A stretch of 64,000 nt of DNA. Source: Microglena sp. YARC (taxonomy: Eukaryota > Chlorophyta > Chlorophyceae > Chlamydomonadales > Chlamydomonadaceae). Each line of letters opens with the position of its first letter. The first letter of the stretch is position 1. Both the position numbers and the translations under genes were made by a program. Shown in pieces: positions 42,013 to 54,369 of the stretch. The notes below the pieces were generated by a model that saw nothing but the letters and a program-made list of their open reading frames with translations, ran no database searches and had not been told where the DNA came from. The stretch is from contig CM039463.1 in the NCBI GenBank assembly GCA_022414725.1, forward strand, positions 71,998,724-72,062,723, read 5' to 3'.

Positions 42013-43514
42013 CTAGTACGGTAGCCCGTTGTGGCCGGTGGCCACACCTACTCTTCACACCTACTCTCACTCTCCACCACCCCACCACCCCACCCCACCC
42101 ACCCCACCCACCAATCATAGTACGGTGCCCGTTTGGCCTTTAGGCCACACCTATTTGGGGCTGGTTACATAATGGTTTACACTTGAAGCACCCCCTCATT
42201 TCTACACCACCTCCACCACCACCAAACCATTAACCGCCCCCTCCCCCTCCGGCACCGTTGGGCCACACCTGTTTTGGGCTGGTTGCAAAGAGGTTTTTCT
42301 CTGCAGTGCAAGCAACTTAAAACATTGACGCGATGCATATCCCTCCCCCCCCCCCCCCCACACAACACACACCACACACACACAACCCACACACACACAA
42401 ACATCTCCTTTACTCTTCCTCATATTTTCCTGACTCCATCCTATTATTCCCTTCCCCCAAACCACAGCCATCCCACCAGCCCCACCCTCTCCCACTCTCA
42501 TCCTCCCCTCCTCATACAACGGCACCCACCAGCACAACGCATACTCCGTATCTGCCTCCCTCCATTTCAGCTGTGGCTTTGGCACATAGCTGAAAGGCAT
42601 ACGGGACGAAGAGCATAAGACAACGTTTTGCGCATCATCCGACTCCGCTAAAAGCATCGGACCTGCTTCCCTGCCACCTCAGCTGTGATCGATAGTCAAC
42701 CCCACTGAAAAAGCTGAACCTGCGCAATCGCAACTGTACATAACTAAAGCTCCTTCTTAGCGAGCATGTATTCAGTTCGGCCGAAGAACAATCCTGTTCA
42801 CCGCAACTGCTCCCAAAGTCAACTCGATCTGAGACTTGGAAACATCGCTAGGTTCATCCATTCAACTTTACCGCGTGCTCGCTAATAGCACAATTTAAGC
42901 GACGACATAATTTCTCGTTGGGAAGAAGTTGCCAGTCAAGTTGCTGATTTTAGATGTTCAGTCAAGTTAGGGCGAGAATGCTCAGCGAGATTTTTCATTC
43001 GGTCAACTTTGATGCGTAATTGCTATGGCACAATGCGGAGCGACATGTTTCTCAATGCAGTGGGAAGAATTTGCAGTCAAGTTTGTGACATGGGAAATGG
43101 TGCGATTCGGACAATTTCTGACAGGTCGTCTGACTCATCACCACGTCACCGTCCCGTTGTGCGCAGCGAGCGAGGTCTTCTTAACGCAAGGGAGAGGTTC
43201 TTGCAGAAGATTGCAGGAGCAAAGCTTGTAGGTAAGACGAACTGCAGCGCTACCGAAATCAGGTGGAAGAACCCCAGGCGGAAAGGAGAAATCGGCGAGG
43301 GATGCGCACAGATAAGAATAATGCAGGAGGCGAAGGTTGCATAGGCAGAATAGCAGGAGGCCCAAATCAGGCAGAAGTTGGAAGCAGAAGGGAATTAAAA
43401 GCGGGAATTGCTGGCGGCGAATTGGCTGGGCGGGAATTGGATGGGCGGGAATTGGATGGGCGGAAGTCGGTAAGTCGGTTTACGCCGATGACACACGAAC
43501 CACGACCGCCATGA
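42013..43514 (-). mobile_element. Helitron-like element 2 (minus)
   Basis: The minus strand ends with hairpin GTGGCC ACC GGCCAC, then a spacer and CTAG (42013-42016), then T of the (TA)n tract, as in element 1. The minus-strand start is put at TCATGGCGG (43514), just inside the second (TA)n tract; a leading TC fits the Helitron 5' rule. 42300-43150 is collinear with 12965-13789 plus 18977-19030. It is non-coding and therefore non-autonomous. Three GGCGGGAATTGG(A/C)T repeats lie near 43430-43465. Confidence 0.58.
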
Positions 43515-43520
43515 TTTCTT

Positions 43521-43583
<63 letters not shown>

Positions 43584-43584
43584 G
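43515..43584. repeat. (TA)n(GA)n microsatellite
   Basis: TATATATA 43524-43561 followed by (GA)n 43562-43582. Confidence 0.92.
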
Positions 43585-43768
43585 GGGGGGGAGCAATTGG
43601 GGCTGTGCTGACGCAGCTTCTTTATCATGAGGCGCATCTGTGAACTATCCAAGGCAGGGCGGGCCCCGCTCTTTGCAGTTTTTGGACTACTGCAAAGGCT
43701 TTTCGCAGCGTTCCCAATAGCTCAGACTGAATGGACTGCCTCAAATCCAGCACCCTAGATAACCCCAG

Positions 43769-43921
43769 GCTACGACCCACTCGCAATCACCTTCCTCCTG
43801 TATGCTGATGACCTATCTCCTGTCTACTCTAAGATGCGTTCACCTCCTCTTAAGAGTCTTTCAGACCACCACAGGAAAACTTGGGGTTAATGTCCATCAA
43901 CTCAAGACAAAGCTATGCACT
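43769..43921 (+). pseudogene. RT palm fragment of a third LINE
   Basis: Reads YDPLAITFLLYADDLSPVYS (catalytic YADD at 43801-43812), then, one frame over, LRVFQTTTGKLGVNVHQLKTK, the usual LINE continuation (L..F...TGL.VN..KTK). It is one small fragment with a frameshift. It is not LINE-A (FADD) nor the 29668 family (YADDTAVL). Confidence 0.7.
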
Positions 43922-44500
43922 CCACCTCTCTGTCAAGCTCCCCTCTTACCCATCCCAACCCCACTCCATACGCACTGAATATTTCGCGCTCATAATGTCT
44001 AGGTTAACCTGTTTCACACAGGGGTCCAAACGCAAGGATTGCTAGGACAAGGGAGGCTTGCGCTCTCTGTTTTGGCCATCGGAAAAACCACCAGCATAAC
44101 TAGGACAAGGTCCTATGCAAGCGTCGCAACGACGCGAAAAATTGGCGGAGTGTGTTGGCATGGGAGACGAAAGGTGGCAACGATGGGCCTGACCGAAGCG
44201 AGTTAGTTACGGACAGTTGTCCCTGACGTGTCCAGGGCCTTCAAAAGTGCTTTTTTTCCGGTAACATGGACCAATGGATAAACATGGGGGCTCCCGCCCC
44301 CTTGAAGAGGGGCTCCCGCAAAAAAATCAAGATCTGGTTTTTAAAAGCTTTTATACCATCCACCTCAATACGGGAGCGAGACATGGAGGAGGGAAACTTA
44401 CCCTCCAGTGAGCTGTAATGCTTACATTTTAGCTTTTTTCTGGGCTAGAAACTGTGCCTTTAAATTTGTTCCAATTTCTTGAGATGGATGCGTTTTTTTT
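43922..44500. other. non-coding stretch with repeat E remnant (minus)
   Basis: 44185-44335 matches repeat E reverse-complemented (GACCGAAGCGAGTTAGTTA, GGGGGCTCCCGCCCCC). The rest shows no gene. Confidence 0.5.
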
Positions 44501-44935
44501 GTCACGGAGGGAACTCCCCCCCCACCCCCCCACCCACCTCCTCACTAGATTCTGAAGGAGCACAACCCACTCGAATAAGGTGGATTTGGGCGTTTATTAA
44601 CGCAGTACCAGTGTGCGAGGGGTGATTGTGAGTCGAACGCACCAAAATGTTAATCGACACCCAGTGCAGGATTTGTTTTTCCACGAGAATACATTTCGAG
44701 TTCGGGAATCACCGAGACACCGTTTGGCCAAAATATCTGAATAAAACCGATTTGAGATTCCAGGGCTCTCAGCACCCAATCCTCTACTCAGAACCATATG
44801 CGATGCGAAATTATGTTATGGACGCCAGTGTTACTATCCGTAATGCATGAGTACTACCCGAATTACAACCCCATGGATGAACATATATAATAATACATAC
44901 ATATTTCATATACCGTGACAAGCCTAGTTGGACGA
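44501..44935. other. unassigned sequence
   Basis: A 67-codon plus-strand frame (44647-44850, LIDTQCRICFSTRIHFEFG...) has no recognisable motif or paralogue here. I see nothing else. Confidence 0.3.
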
Positions 44936-45025
44936 AGGATAATTAAAATAATAATAATAATAATATAATAATAATATAATAATAATATATAATAATAATG
45001 TATAATAATAATAAAAAAAAAAACT
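44936..45025. repeat. (AAT)n microsatellite
   Basis: AATAATAAT with TATAATAAT variants and a final A run. Confidence 0.9.
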
Positions 45026-45239
45026 TTAAATCATACACCATATATCATACCTTGAAAGCTAGCTTGGTGACGAAGAGCTCCTCAAAAGAGGCTTGTGGGT
45101 AGCGCTGGTACCATTCAGATGAAGGCGATCTAGTGGGGCTGCAAGCCGAATTTAGGTGTCAGTGGCACGGCTGGATGACGTGGCGGGATGGGTTGGACAA
45201 GCGGTGGTGTGTTTGTGGGTTGTTGGGTGGTTGTGTTAA

Positions 45240-45640
45240 GTGTGCGTGGTACTGGAGGGTGCTGGTGGGTTGTGCTGGTGTGGTGTGGGGGCTTGGGGAT
45301 GTTGGTGGGTTGTGTTGGTTTGTGTGTGTGCTTGAGGGTGTTGGTGGGTTGTGCTGGTTTGTGTGGGTGCAGGAGGGTGTTGGTGGTGTGTGCTGGTTTG
45401 TGTGGGTGCTTGAGGGTGTTGGTGGGTTGTGCTGGTTTGTGTGGGTGCTGGAGGGTGTTGGTGGTTTGTGCTGGTTTGTGTGGCTGTTGGAGGGTGTTGG
45501 TGGGTTGTGTTGGTGTGTGTGGGTGTTAGTGGGTGTTTGTGGATTGTGTGGCTGTTGGAGGGTGTTGGTGGGTTGTGTTGGTGTGTGTGGGTGTTAGTGG
45601 GTGTTTTGTGGATTGGTGTGGTATGGGTGGGATGTTAATG
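45240..45640. repeat. 39-bp G/T minisatellite
   Basis: About nine units of GGTGTTGGTGGGTTGTG + CTGGTTTGTGTGGGTGC(T)GGAG. In frame it would read as 13-residue GLCWFVWVLEGVG repeats, which reflects the 39-bp period rather than a gene. Confidence 0.88.
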
Positions 45641-45794
45641 GTGGTTACAGTTGAATGCATGTATATACATATTACTGGTGTGGCCCCCAAGCTGGCAGGC
45701 ATATATGTTAGGGTAGGCCCAAGCCTGCAGTAATAAGTATGGTGTTATGACAAGCCAAGCACCAGGCCAAACAGGTTTCAAGCCCAAACGTGTG

Positions 45795-46380
45795 CGTTGA
45801 GGGTGCGGATTGATGATGGGGTGGGTGGAATGAGGTGGGGGGTGGGAGTGGAGATGGGGGGAATGGGGGGATGAGGGGATGTGGGGATGAGGGGTGAGGG
45901 GTGGGGGTAGAGTTTATGAAGGTGGGGATGGGAGTGGAGGATGGGGGGATGGGGGTTGAGGGTGTGGGGGTGGAGGATGAAGGGTGGGGGGTGGGAGTGG
46001 GGATGGGGGATGGGGGGATGGGGCTGAGGGGTGGGGGGATGGAGGATGAAGTGGGGGGGTTGGGAGTGGAGGGATGGGGGATGGGGGATGGGGGGGTGAG
46101 GGGTGGGGGGTGGAGGATGAAGGTGGGGGGTGGGAGTGGAGATGGGGGGATGGGGGGATGGGGGGTGAGGCCGTGGGGGGTGGAGGTATGAAGGGTGGGG
46201 GGTGGAGTGGGAGGAGGGGGGATGTGGGGTGGGAGGTGGGAGGATGGGAGGAGGGGGTGGGAGGATGGGAGCGGGGAGGATGGGGGTAAAAGCGGATGGT
46301 GATTAAGGGTTTATGATTCGAGGGTTGAAAATAGGAGATGGAAGGATGCAGGTGGGGGTTGGGAGGTTGGGGGTGAGATG
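45795..46380. repeat. G-rich minisatellite, quadruplex-prone
   Basis: Repeats of GGGGGATGGGGGATG, GAGGGGTGGGGGG and GTGGAGGATGAAG, with dense runs of 4-7 G on the plus strand. Confidence 0.88.
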
Positions 46381-46389
46381 GAGAGCGCT

Positions 46390-47186
<797 letters not shown>

Positions 47187-48186
47187 NNNNNNNNNNNNNN
47201 NNNNNNNNNNNNNNNNNNNNNNNNNNNNNNNNNNNNNNNNNNNNNNNNNNNNNNNNNNNNNNNNNNNNNNNNNNNNNNNNNNNNNNNNNNNNNNNNNNNN
47301 NNNNNNNNNNNNNNNNNNNNNNNNNNNNNNNNNNNNNNNNNNNNNNNNNNNNNNNNNNNNNNNNNNNNNNNNNNNNNNNNNNNNNNNNNNNNNNNNNNNN
47401 NNNNNNNNNNNNNNNNNNNNNNNNNNNNNNNNNNNNNNNNNNNNNNNNNNNNNNNNNNNNNNNNNNNNNNNNNNNNNNNNNNNNNNNNNNNNNNNNNNNN
47501 NNNNNNNNNNNNNNNNNNNNNNNNNNNNNNNNNNNNNNNNNNNNNNNNNNNNNNNNNNNNNNNNNNNNNNNNNNNNNNNNNNNNNNNNNNNNNNNNNNNN
47601 NNNNNNNNNNNNNNNNNNNNNNNNNNNNNNNNNNNNNNNNNNNNNNNNNNNNNNNNNNNNNNNNNNNNNNNNNNNNNNNNNNNNNNNNNNNNNNNNNNNN
47701 NNNNNNNNNNNNNNNNNNNNNNNNNNNNNNNNNNNNNNNNNNNNNNNNNNNNNNNNNNNNNNNNNNNNNNNNNNNNNNNNNNNNNNNNNNNNNNNNNNNN
47801 NNNNNNNNNNNNNNNNNNNNNNNNNNNNNNNNNNNNNNNNNNNNNNNNNNNNNNNNNNNNNNNNNNNNNNNNNNNNNNNNNNNNNNNNNNNNNNNNNNNN
47901 NNNNNNNNNNNNNNNNNNNNNNNNNNNNNNNNNNNNNNNNNNNNNNNNNNNNNNNNNNNNNNNNNNNNNNNNNNNNNNNNNNNNNNNNNNNNNNNNNNNN
48001 NNNNNNNNNNNNNNNNNNNNNNNNNNNNNNNNNNNNNNNNNNNNNNNNNNNNNNNNNNNNNNNNNNNNNNNNNNNNNNNNNNNNNNNNNNNNNNNNNNNN
48101 NNNNNNNNNNNNNNNNNNNNNNNNNNNNNNNNNNNNNNNNNNNNNNNNNNNNNNNNNNNNNNNNNNNNNNNNNNNNNNNNNNNNNN
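47187..48186. other. assembly gap (1000 N)
   Basis: Exactly 1000 N, so the true length is unknown. Confidence 0.99.
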
Positions 48187-48395
48187 AAAAGAGAGGATTG
48201 ACGCAGCGATACACATTGAATTGTTTATTCATCACTACATCAAGAGAAGATAGATAGAAGGACGGATGTGGTAACACGATCTGGATGTTGCCCAACCTTG
48301 CCGTCAGATATGTTTAACGTCCTAAGTGTAACCAAAGGGAACAAGACCTGTGCTGACGCCCGAAGCCCCTTGATCCATGAGTATATATTAGGTTA
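48187..48395 (+). pseudogene. Copia-B RNase H C-terminal remnant
   Basis: Matches 62137-62279 (TTATTCATCACTACATCAAG, CTGGATGTTGCC, CTGTGCTGAC, GCCCCTTGATCC) but with many small insertions. It is followed, as at 62280, by LINE-A 5' sequence. Confidence 0.65.
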
Positions 48396-49389
48396 ATTTT
48401 TGCTTCCGACTTTTTTCCAACTTCCTCAACTCCGATATTATTTTCGGCGTTTCGGCTCACTACTTTCGCATGCAGCTTCTTTGGGAGGCTTATCGGAGGC
48501 AGCAGCTTAGGAACTGAAACAATGAAGATACACAAATTCGTTGCGGGGGCGGGTGGGCGGGCATGGCACTTGGGGCGACTTTTCACTCCTCTGGGCCAAT
48601 CTGCAAACTTCGACAGCCTTTCTCTCCCTCTTCTATACGTTTCTTGTGTTCTTTGTGCTCGTCTTGAAGCTCTCAAGGGAGAAACGCATCTGGCCTATAC
48701 CCATATGTTTCTTTTGGATACGAAGGCTCAATTCTTTACGAAAAACGGCGCAGGTCAACACCATACATCATTATATATAGTTACAGAGCGGTGTTAGCCT
48801 GCCAGTGGGCCATAAAGACCAGGAGATATCACTTTCGAAGCAAGAGCCACCCTTTCGTGAGCTCTCGTCGCAACTTTCCTCAAACATCGATCTTTTTCCA
48901 GCGTTCCGCAATCTTTCGGGCAGCTTCTTGGAGCTTCGCAACCACCAGTCGAAATCAGTTAGTATAGCGGGGCGTGCGGAATGCACCTGGACGGACAATA
49001 GAACTTTTCACACCTCTGGGGCCGACCCTCAACTTCCAGACAAGCCTTTTTCCTCACTCCATATCCGCTTCAATAGTTACAGTGTTATTGTGCTCGTTCT
49101 GAAGCTCTCAAGCCGCTCAGTGTGCGAATTGCCTTCTTGATCTTATGTTCCTTCGACTCAAAAACGCTTGCAATAAGCAGCAGTGTCTCAGCCAGCCCTG
49201 GTCTGACACTCGAGTTTCCCCCACACTTCCACGCCAGACTTTCAGCCTTTCCTTCTTTGCATGGGAGCAATTCGCTAGACATCCTGGTAATCTTCTCTCC
49301 TAGCCCCTTTCACAGCTTCATGGCTGTTCTGGATTCCTTCCTCTCTGACAGCCTCATAGGCAGCTTTCCCCCGCATGGTTCAGCAACAT
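48396..49389 (+). promoter_or_regulatory. LINE-A 5' UTR with tandem monomers
   Basis: Two monomers, 48415 and about 48880, correspond to the cleaner pair at 62303 and 62630. Each has CAACTTTCTCAACTCCGAT..TTTTTC, GCAGCTTCTTGAGC(T)CGCAACC and CTCGTCTTGAAGCTCTCAAG. Tandem 5' monomers act as promoters in some LINEs such as mouse L1; here that is inference. Confidence 0.55.
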
Positions 49390-49852
49390 GCTTAGAATTC
49401 CCAATGGGAACGCACTGAATGTGCGACGACATCCCCAACTCTTTAACAGCAAGCCCCATGGATGAAGCTCCAAGTCTCGCACATCCTTCCATGCCCCAGC
49501 CACCTTCTATGGAAGTAGGTAAGCAGCAGTTGACCCAAGAGCTGGCAGCCTTTCTTCACGCTTCCTCTCCAGTACTTCACCCCCCTTCTCCATGGTATGC
49601 CCGCCAATGGGGGCGATGCGGGGTCCCATGCAAAAGCTTATTGGTGCTCGGGGTCCTTAGCACCCATTGGCCGATATTATGCTGACCTTTCAGGCAGCGG
49701 CTATCTCATTCTGGACAACTTGACTGTGGGAGTGGGGAATGCGAGCAGATCCTCATCCCCTTCCCTGCTCCTCCCTCTCCCCTCTTCACCTAGCCGCCGC
49801 CTTAAATTCTTCAACGTTACCCTCAACTGCGCACGCATTGGCATTTCCTAGA
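49390..49852 (+). pseudogene. LINE-A ORF1 region
   Basis: Reads, with frame changes, DDIPNSLTASPMDEAPSL... then GDAGSHAKAYWCSGSLAPIGRYYA and SGYLILDNLTVGVGNASR...LKFFNVTLNCARIGIS stop (49597-49851). The first part matches 63069-63294 (AQHMLRISQWTTDVRDIP). I do not recognise a domain. The position and size suit the nucleic-acid-binding ORF1 of a LINE. Confidence 0.5.
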
Positions 49853-52583
49853 GGCCATCCTTCAGCGGCCTACCAAGACAATTCCTGCCCCCTTCCAACT
49901 TCCCCTGCTCCCGCCCGGGGGCAGTCATTATCCTCCGGCCTAGCAGTCTTTGGCGTGAACGCCCACCGCTGCCCTCTTCATCGTGGATATCATCCCAACC
50001 CCAGAAGACCTCCCTTCCTCCGCCTGCCACCCTTTCTCGCCCTCCCCTCTCCTCCGCATGGTAAGAACCCCCCTTCAGCACCTTTCTTGGAATCAAGACC
50101 TCCTCTCTTTCCCCCTCCCTCCCATTCTGCTCGTTCCAAACTCTCCACACAATCCCATCTCACTTCTTTCCAGGGCCTTCTGCTTCTACCCTCACCTTTA
50201 CTTCCCTCCTCCTCTCCCTTCCCCCTCCTTTTCCTTCCTTCTTTCCAACATGGAACCCATCCTCGCCCCCTGACCTATTGGTACCCTCTCATTCTCTCCA
50301 TTTCCCTGTCCCTCCACCCGTCCAGGTCCACAGCACTCCTCACCCCACCCTCCTTTCAACATGGTCCCCACAAACTCCATCCCCTCTCTCCAACAGCCCG
50401 TTACATGTTTCCCCTCTACTGGAAAGTGCACTCCTCCATGCCGGTTCCTCAGAAGCTCGCCCCAGGTTACAATTTTTTCAAGCTTCTCCTGTCGAGAAAG
50501 CGTCACACAGACCCCAGTGGACTTCACGCAGGCCCCATCGACACGACGCCAACACTGGAGCCAGGAACTTCACACTCCCGCACCCTTCTCCAAGATGAAG
50601 CACAAGTTTTCATCTCCCTTAGTATCACAGGCCAGCTCCATCCACATCACCTAGTGCATGATTTAGATCTAGCCGCACGCTAAGCACGCAGAAGCAGCAA
50701 CACTCTCAAGCAACTTCTTCAGCATCAGCTCCTTTCACGGCTTCACGTACCAGCATCTACCCATCAAGAGCAACACCACATTAGATTCACAACTAACTCA
50801 GTTTGCAGAACTCCACTCCAGATTCTGTTTCAGCTCAACAGATAGCCAACAATCAGCAGCCTCAGCCTCAGCGCTCAGCCACAGCCTCAGCCACAGCCAC
50901 AGCCACAGCCCTCGCCACAGCCTCAAGCCTCAGCGTCAGCATACAAGCATCAGCATCAAGTAATCAGCTCTAAGCATCAAGCTCCAGCTCTCTCAGCCTC
51001 GGCAATCATCAGCCTCAGCCTTAGCCTTTAGTCTCAAGCCTCAGAGTCAGCATCACATTAGCATCTGTATTAGGTTCTAGCATCAGCTCACAGCTCCCTT
51101 CAGCCATCAGCATCAGCATCAGACCGAAGCAACACTACATTAGGCATCAGCCCAAATCATCCACAGTGCCTATCCACCATCAGCACCCTCAGCAACTCAG
51201 CACGGCATCAAGGATCAGCATCAGCGATCCAGCTCAAGCCTCCTCAGCAGCATCAACCTCAGCTCGCTGCAACAAGCATCAGCATCGTAAGCTAAGGCTC
51301 AAAAAAAACAAAACAAAAAAATTGACTTCCATACAAAACCAAGCTGCACTAGCAACAGGCCCTCTGCCAGTAGGAGCCCTTGGTTCAGCCACCAAGACAG
51401 CAACATTGTCTCGGGCTTTAGCATCCGCTGCATTGGCTAACGTATCAGCATCACATTGCTTAGCTTTAAACACCTGCACTGGGCTTAACAATACAGCTTT
51501 GCCACCAGGTGAGGGGAATCGGATCTTCCTTACCGGCAGCCGCCAGATGTTTTGAACACCAACAGTAGCAGACTCAGTGTTGACAATCCCACAGCACGCT
51601 TTGGGTACCCATTACAATCTCTAATACATCCTCCCCCTCCTCCGCTCCCCTCTTAACTCTGGCACTAGCAGAGTCTCCAATCTTCCCCTGTCCAAAGATT
51701 CCTTCCTCTCCCATCGCTCCCGCCCTTATCCTCATCCCCTCTCCAGCCCCCTTTTAACTCATCTCATCCCAGAGTTCTCCTCTACCGCCAGGCTCAAGTC
51801 CCCTCCTAACTCGCGCCCTTCCCTCCGCAGACGGGCCATCGCTCCAATCTCCCGAACCATCTCTGATGCAGGCAGCTGCTGCTGGTGCTGCCGCCATCTC
51901 AAGGGCAAACGCAGATCTCCTCCTGCCATTCCCTGTCCCCCTTCCTTTTCACCTCCCTCCCTCTCCTGTCCTCCTCTTCCTCCACCACTGGCCACCCGAA
52001 CGTCCTCCCACACCCCTTCCTTACCTTCTCCGCCAATCACCCACCCACCGCTCCAGCCACCAGCGATCTGGACTTCTATCAAACACGCCACATGATCCGC
52101 TTGCTGCCCCAATTTGTCTCAACCTCCTTTGGGACGAGAGCCCCCTTATTGGACACCTTGTGCGCACTCCTTCCACTTCACATCATCACGACTTGGTTCA
52201 CTATAGGACTCTCCTCGTGTCCTAGCTGCAGGGGCGACTGGCAGCCGCAGCCCCGCCCTTCGATTGGGCCCAACCTATTATTGATAGTGACAAGCGATCG
52301 ACAACGAAGAGTTCTTCCGAACCCTTGTTCATATCCTCCTCATCCCCTCCCTTAATTCTCTTCCTCCCATCCATCCCCACGGAGAGGACTTGGCCCCCTG
52401 CTTCCTCCTAACTCTCCCTCCTCCTCACTATCCCCGGCTTTCTTCCTTCCAGCCTGGGCATCCATCGGCCCTTGGAGCATACACCCCCCCAGATCCCACC
52501 TCCCCGTCCCTGCTCCTTCTCCCCCTTCTCTAAACTCCTCCTGCCACCTCCCCCCTTCCACTTCACGTGCTGACAGACGCACG
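49853..52583 (+). other. LINE-A Pro/Ser-rich and CAGCCT-rich stretch
   Basis: C/T-rich DNA with broken Pro/Ser-rich frames (for example 49739-50683) collinear with 20623-21420. 50820-51290 is a degenerate hexamer array of CAGCCT, CAGCAT and CAGCCA. No enzyme motifs. It may encode a low-complexity extension of ORF1 or ORF2. Confidence 0.5.
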
Positions 52584-52660
52584 TTTTTTTTTTTTTTTTT
52601 TTTTATTTTTACTAAGGGGGGGAACCAAGGAAAGGCAACTGATAAAACCTAAACCTGATA
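52584..52660 (-). mobile_element. LINE-A-like tail inserted in copy 5 (minus)
   Basis: T-rich run 52584-52609, then ACTAAGGGGGGGAACCAAGG...GATAAAACCT. Only ~55 bp of tail survive, of the ACTAAGG variant. Confidence 0.75.
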
Positions 52661-52970
52661 AGAACGTTGGTGGCGCTCAGCCCCTCCACCGCTCTACAGG
52701 CAACCTCCCCCGCTCAAGCTTCCCCCCTCACCAGTGCCACCTCCTCTCTTCAGGCCGTTCACCCTTACAGGCGTCCTCTTCAACAGGCTGTCCACTCTCG
52801 CAATGAGAACTCGACAGTCGCAGAAGACCAACACCCTGGTGGTGCCGTCCTCTTCCATCACCTCTCTCTCTGAATGTCCCTAGGTCATCCGCAGATTCTG
52901 CACGCTTTAATATCAGCGGCAACACAAGCCGGGATGCACACCAGGAGAGAGCACGAATGATGCAAACAGC

Positions 52971-53690
52971 ATGCCCCTCCTAGGAGTAACCTTTGTCTGC
53001 ACCAACGCGCAAGGACTTACACCCCTTAAACTCTTTGAGAACATTTCTTGGCTTCGAGAAACGCGAGTGGATATGGCAGTGCTCACTGAAGTAAGGTCAA
53101 CCTCATCACCCGAGGACCGTTCTTTCAACACCTCCCAGGCGCGGGGGCAATCTGGCCAGGCGCAAGATTTTTTTCTTTTGACCTGGTACAGGGCCACACT
53201 GAAGGCATCATCCTGATATCGAAGCCCTCACTGCCCCCATCACAGATCCCGTCCCAAGACCTAATCCTAGGTCCAACAGGCCGCATTCTATGCATCGATG
53301 CTTTCATTGGTGACTCCGGAGTCATCACCATTTTGTGCGTCTATGCTCCGGCCCAAGCTGCTGACAGAGAAGACTTCTTTTCAACTGCGTGCGTCCCAAC
53401 CTTCCCACTGACGGACGCCTCCTTCTCGTTGTTGGTGATTTCAACTACCATTCTTGACCCCCCTCGATGCGGTCTACCCTCTCTCACAGACTCAATATTG
53501 ACCCCAATGAGTCGCATGCAGGGGGCACCATCCCTTGCAGACATCAATGAACACACCTACAGCCCTACAGACATCTGGAGGAACAACCGCACCGACTGCC
53601 AAAGACTTCACACATTGGAGCATCCAGCCTCATCGGGCGGTAGGCTTGACCGCTGGCTGGCTTCAGACTCCCTCCTAGCCCTCTTCACAG
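52971..53690 (+). pseudogene. LINE-A APE-type endonuclease domain
   Basis: Frames in order: VTFVCTNAQGLTPLKLF...VDMAVLTEVR (TNAQGL and the LTE metal-site Glu), LCIDAFIGDSGVITILCVYAPAQAADREDFF (VYAP), then in a shifted frame LLVVGDFNYHS (GDFN) and DINEHTYSPTDIW..., LDRWLAS. This order is the AP-endonuclease fold of LINE ORF2, which nicks target DNA to prime reverse transcription. At least two frameshifts separate the pieces. It is the only endonuclease in the window. Confidence 0.8.
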
Positions 53691-54369
53691 CCACTTCCTC
53701 CATTCTCCCTACCTCTTCTTTCCTGGCACGCCTCAACATAGCCAAGGCTAAGGCATTAGCAGCAACACTCGCTTGGCAGCAACTCCTTGCTCCAATGCTC
53801 AAAGCTCTACGTATCCTTGAGCCACTGCACTTTTGGGGATTCATCTTCCTTCTACCCTTCCACCACCTTTCCCGTTCCCCTCACCCCCTAGTCCACATCA
53901 AGCTTATCCAGCCTCCAGGGCCACCCCAGCATCACCCCCTTTCTGTGGCTGACCTCTCTTCAATGATAGGAGTCAACATAGGACTGGAGTATGCTCGGAC
54001 TTTTATAGTGCTGATTCCTCCTTTGGACTGTATCGTCCAAACCCTCACATCAACCAGGCTAACAGGATCTTCTGCTCACATCCCTCCCTCGTCCCCTCCC
54101 TCCCTAGTTATGCAGCCTTGTAGAAGGGTGTAATGGCGATGGCCTAATCACATTAGTAAGGAGCGATGGCCTTAATCACATTAATCACATTCCGCTCTGC
54201 TTCTCGAGGCTCCTGCCAGGTTATGACGGACTTCCCTTGAAGTCACAATGCGTTCCATGAAGAACTGTCCCCGATCCTTCAAGCGTGTTTCATCTCTGCC
54301 ATTTCCAAGATCAAGTTAACTCTCGGCCCCCCCTAGCACCCCTCTTCAGGGAACATCTGCCTTCTCCAC

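Noticed and set aside
45133..45733. Trp/Cys/Gly-repeat protein on the plus strand
   Set aside because: It is the in-frame reading of a 39-bp minisatellite; all overlapping frames are similarly open and repetitive.
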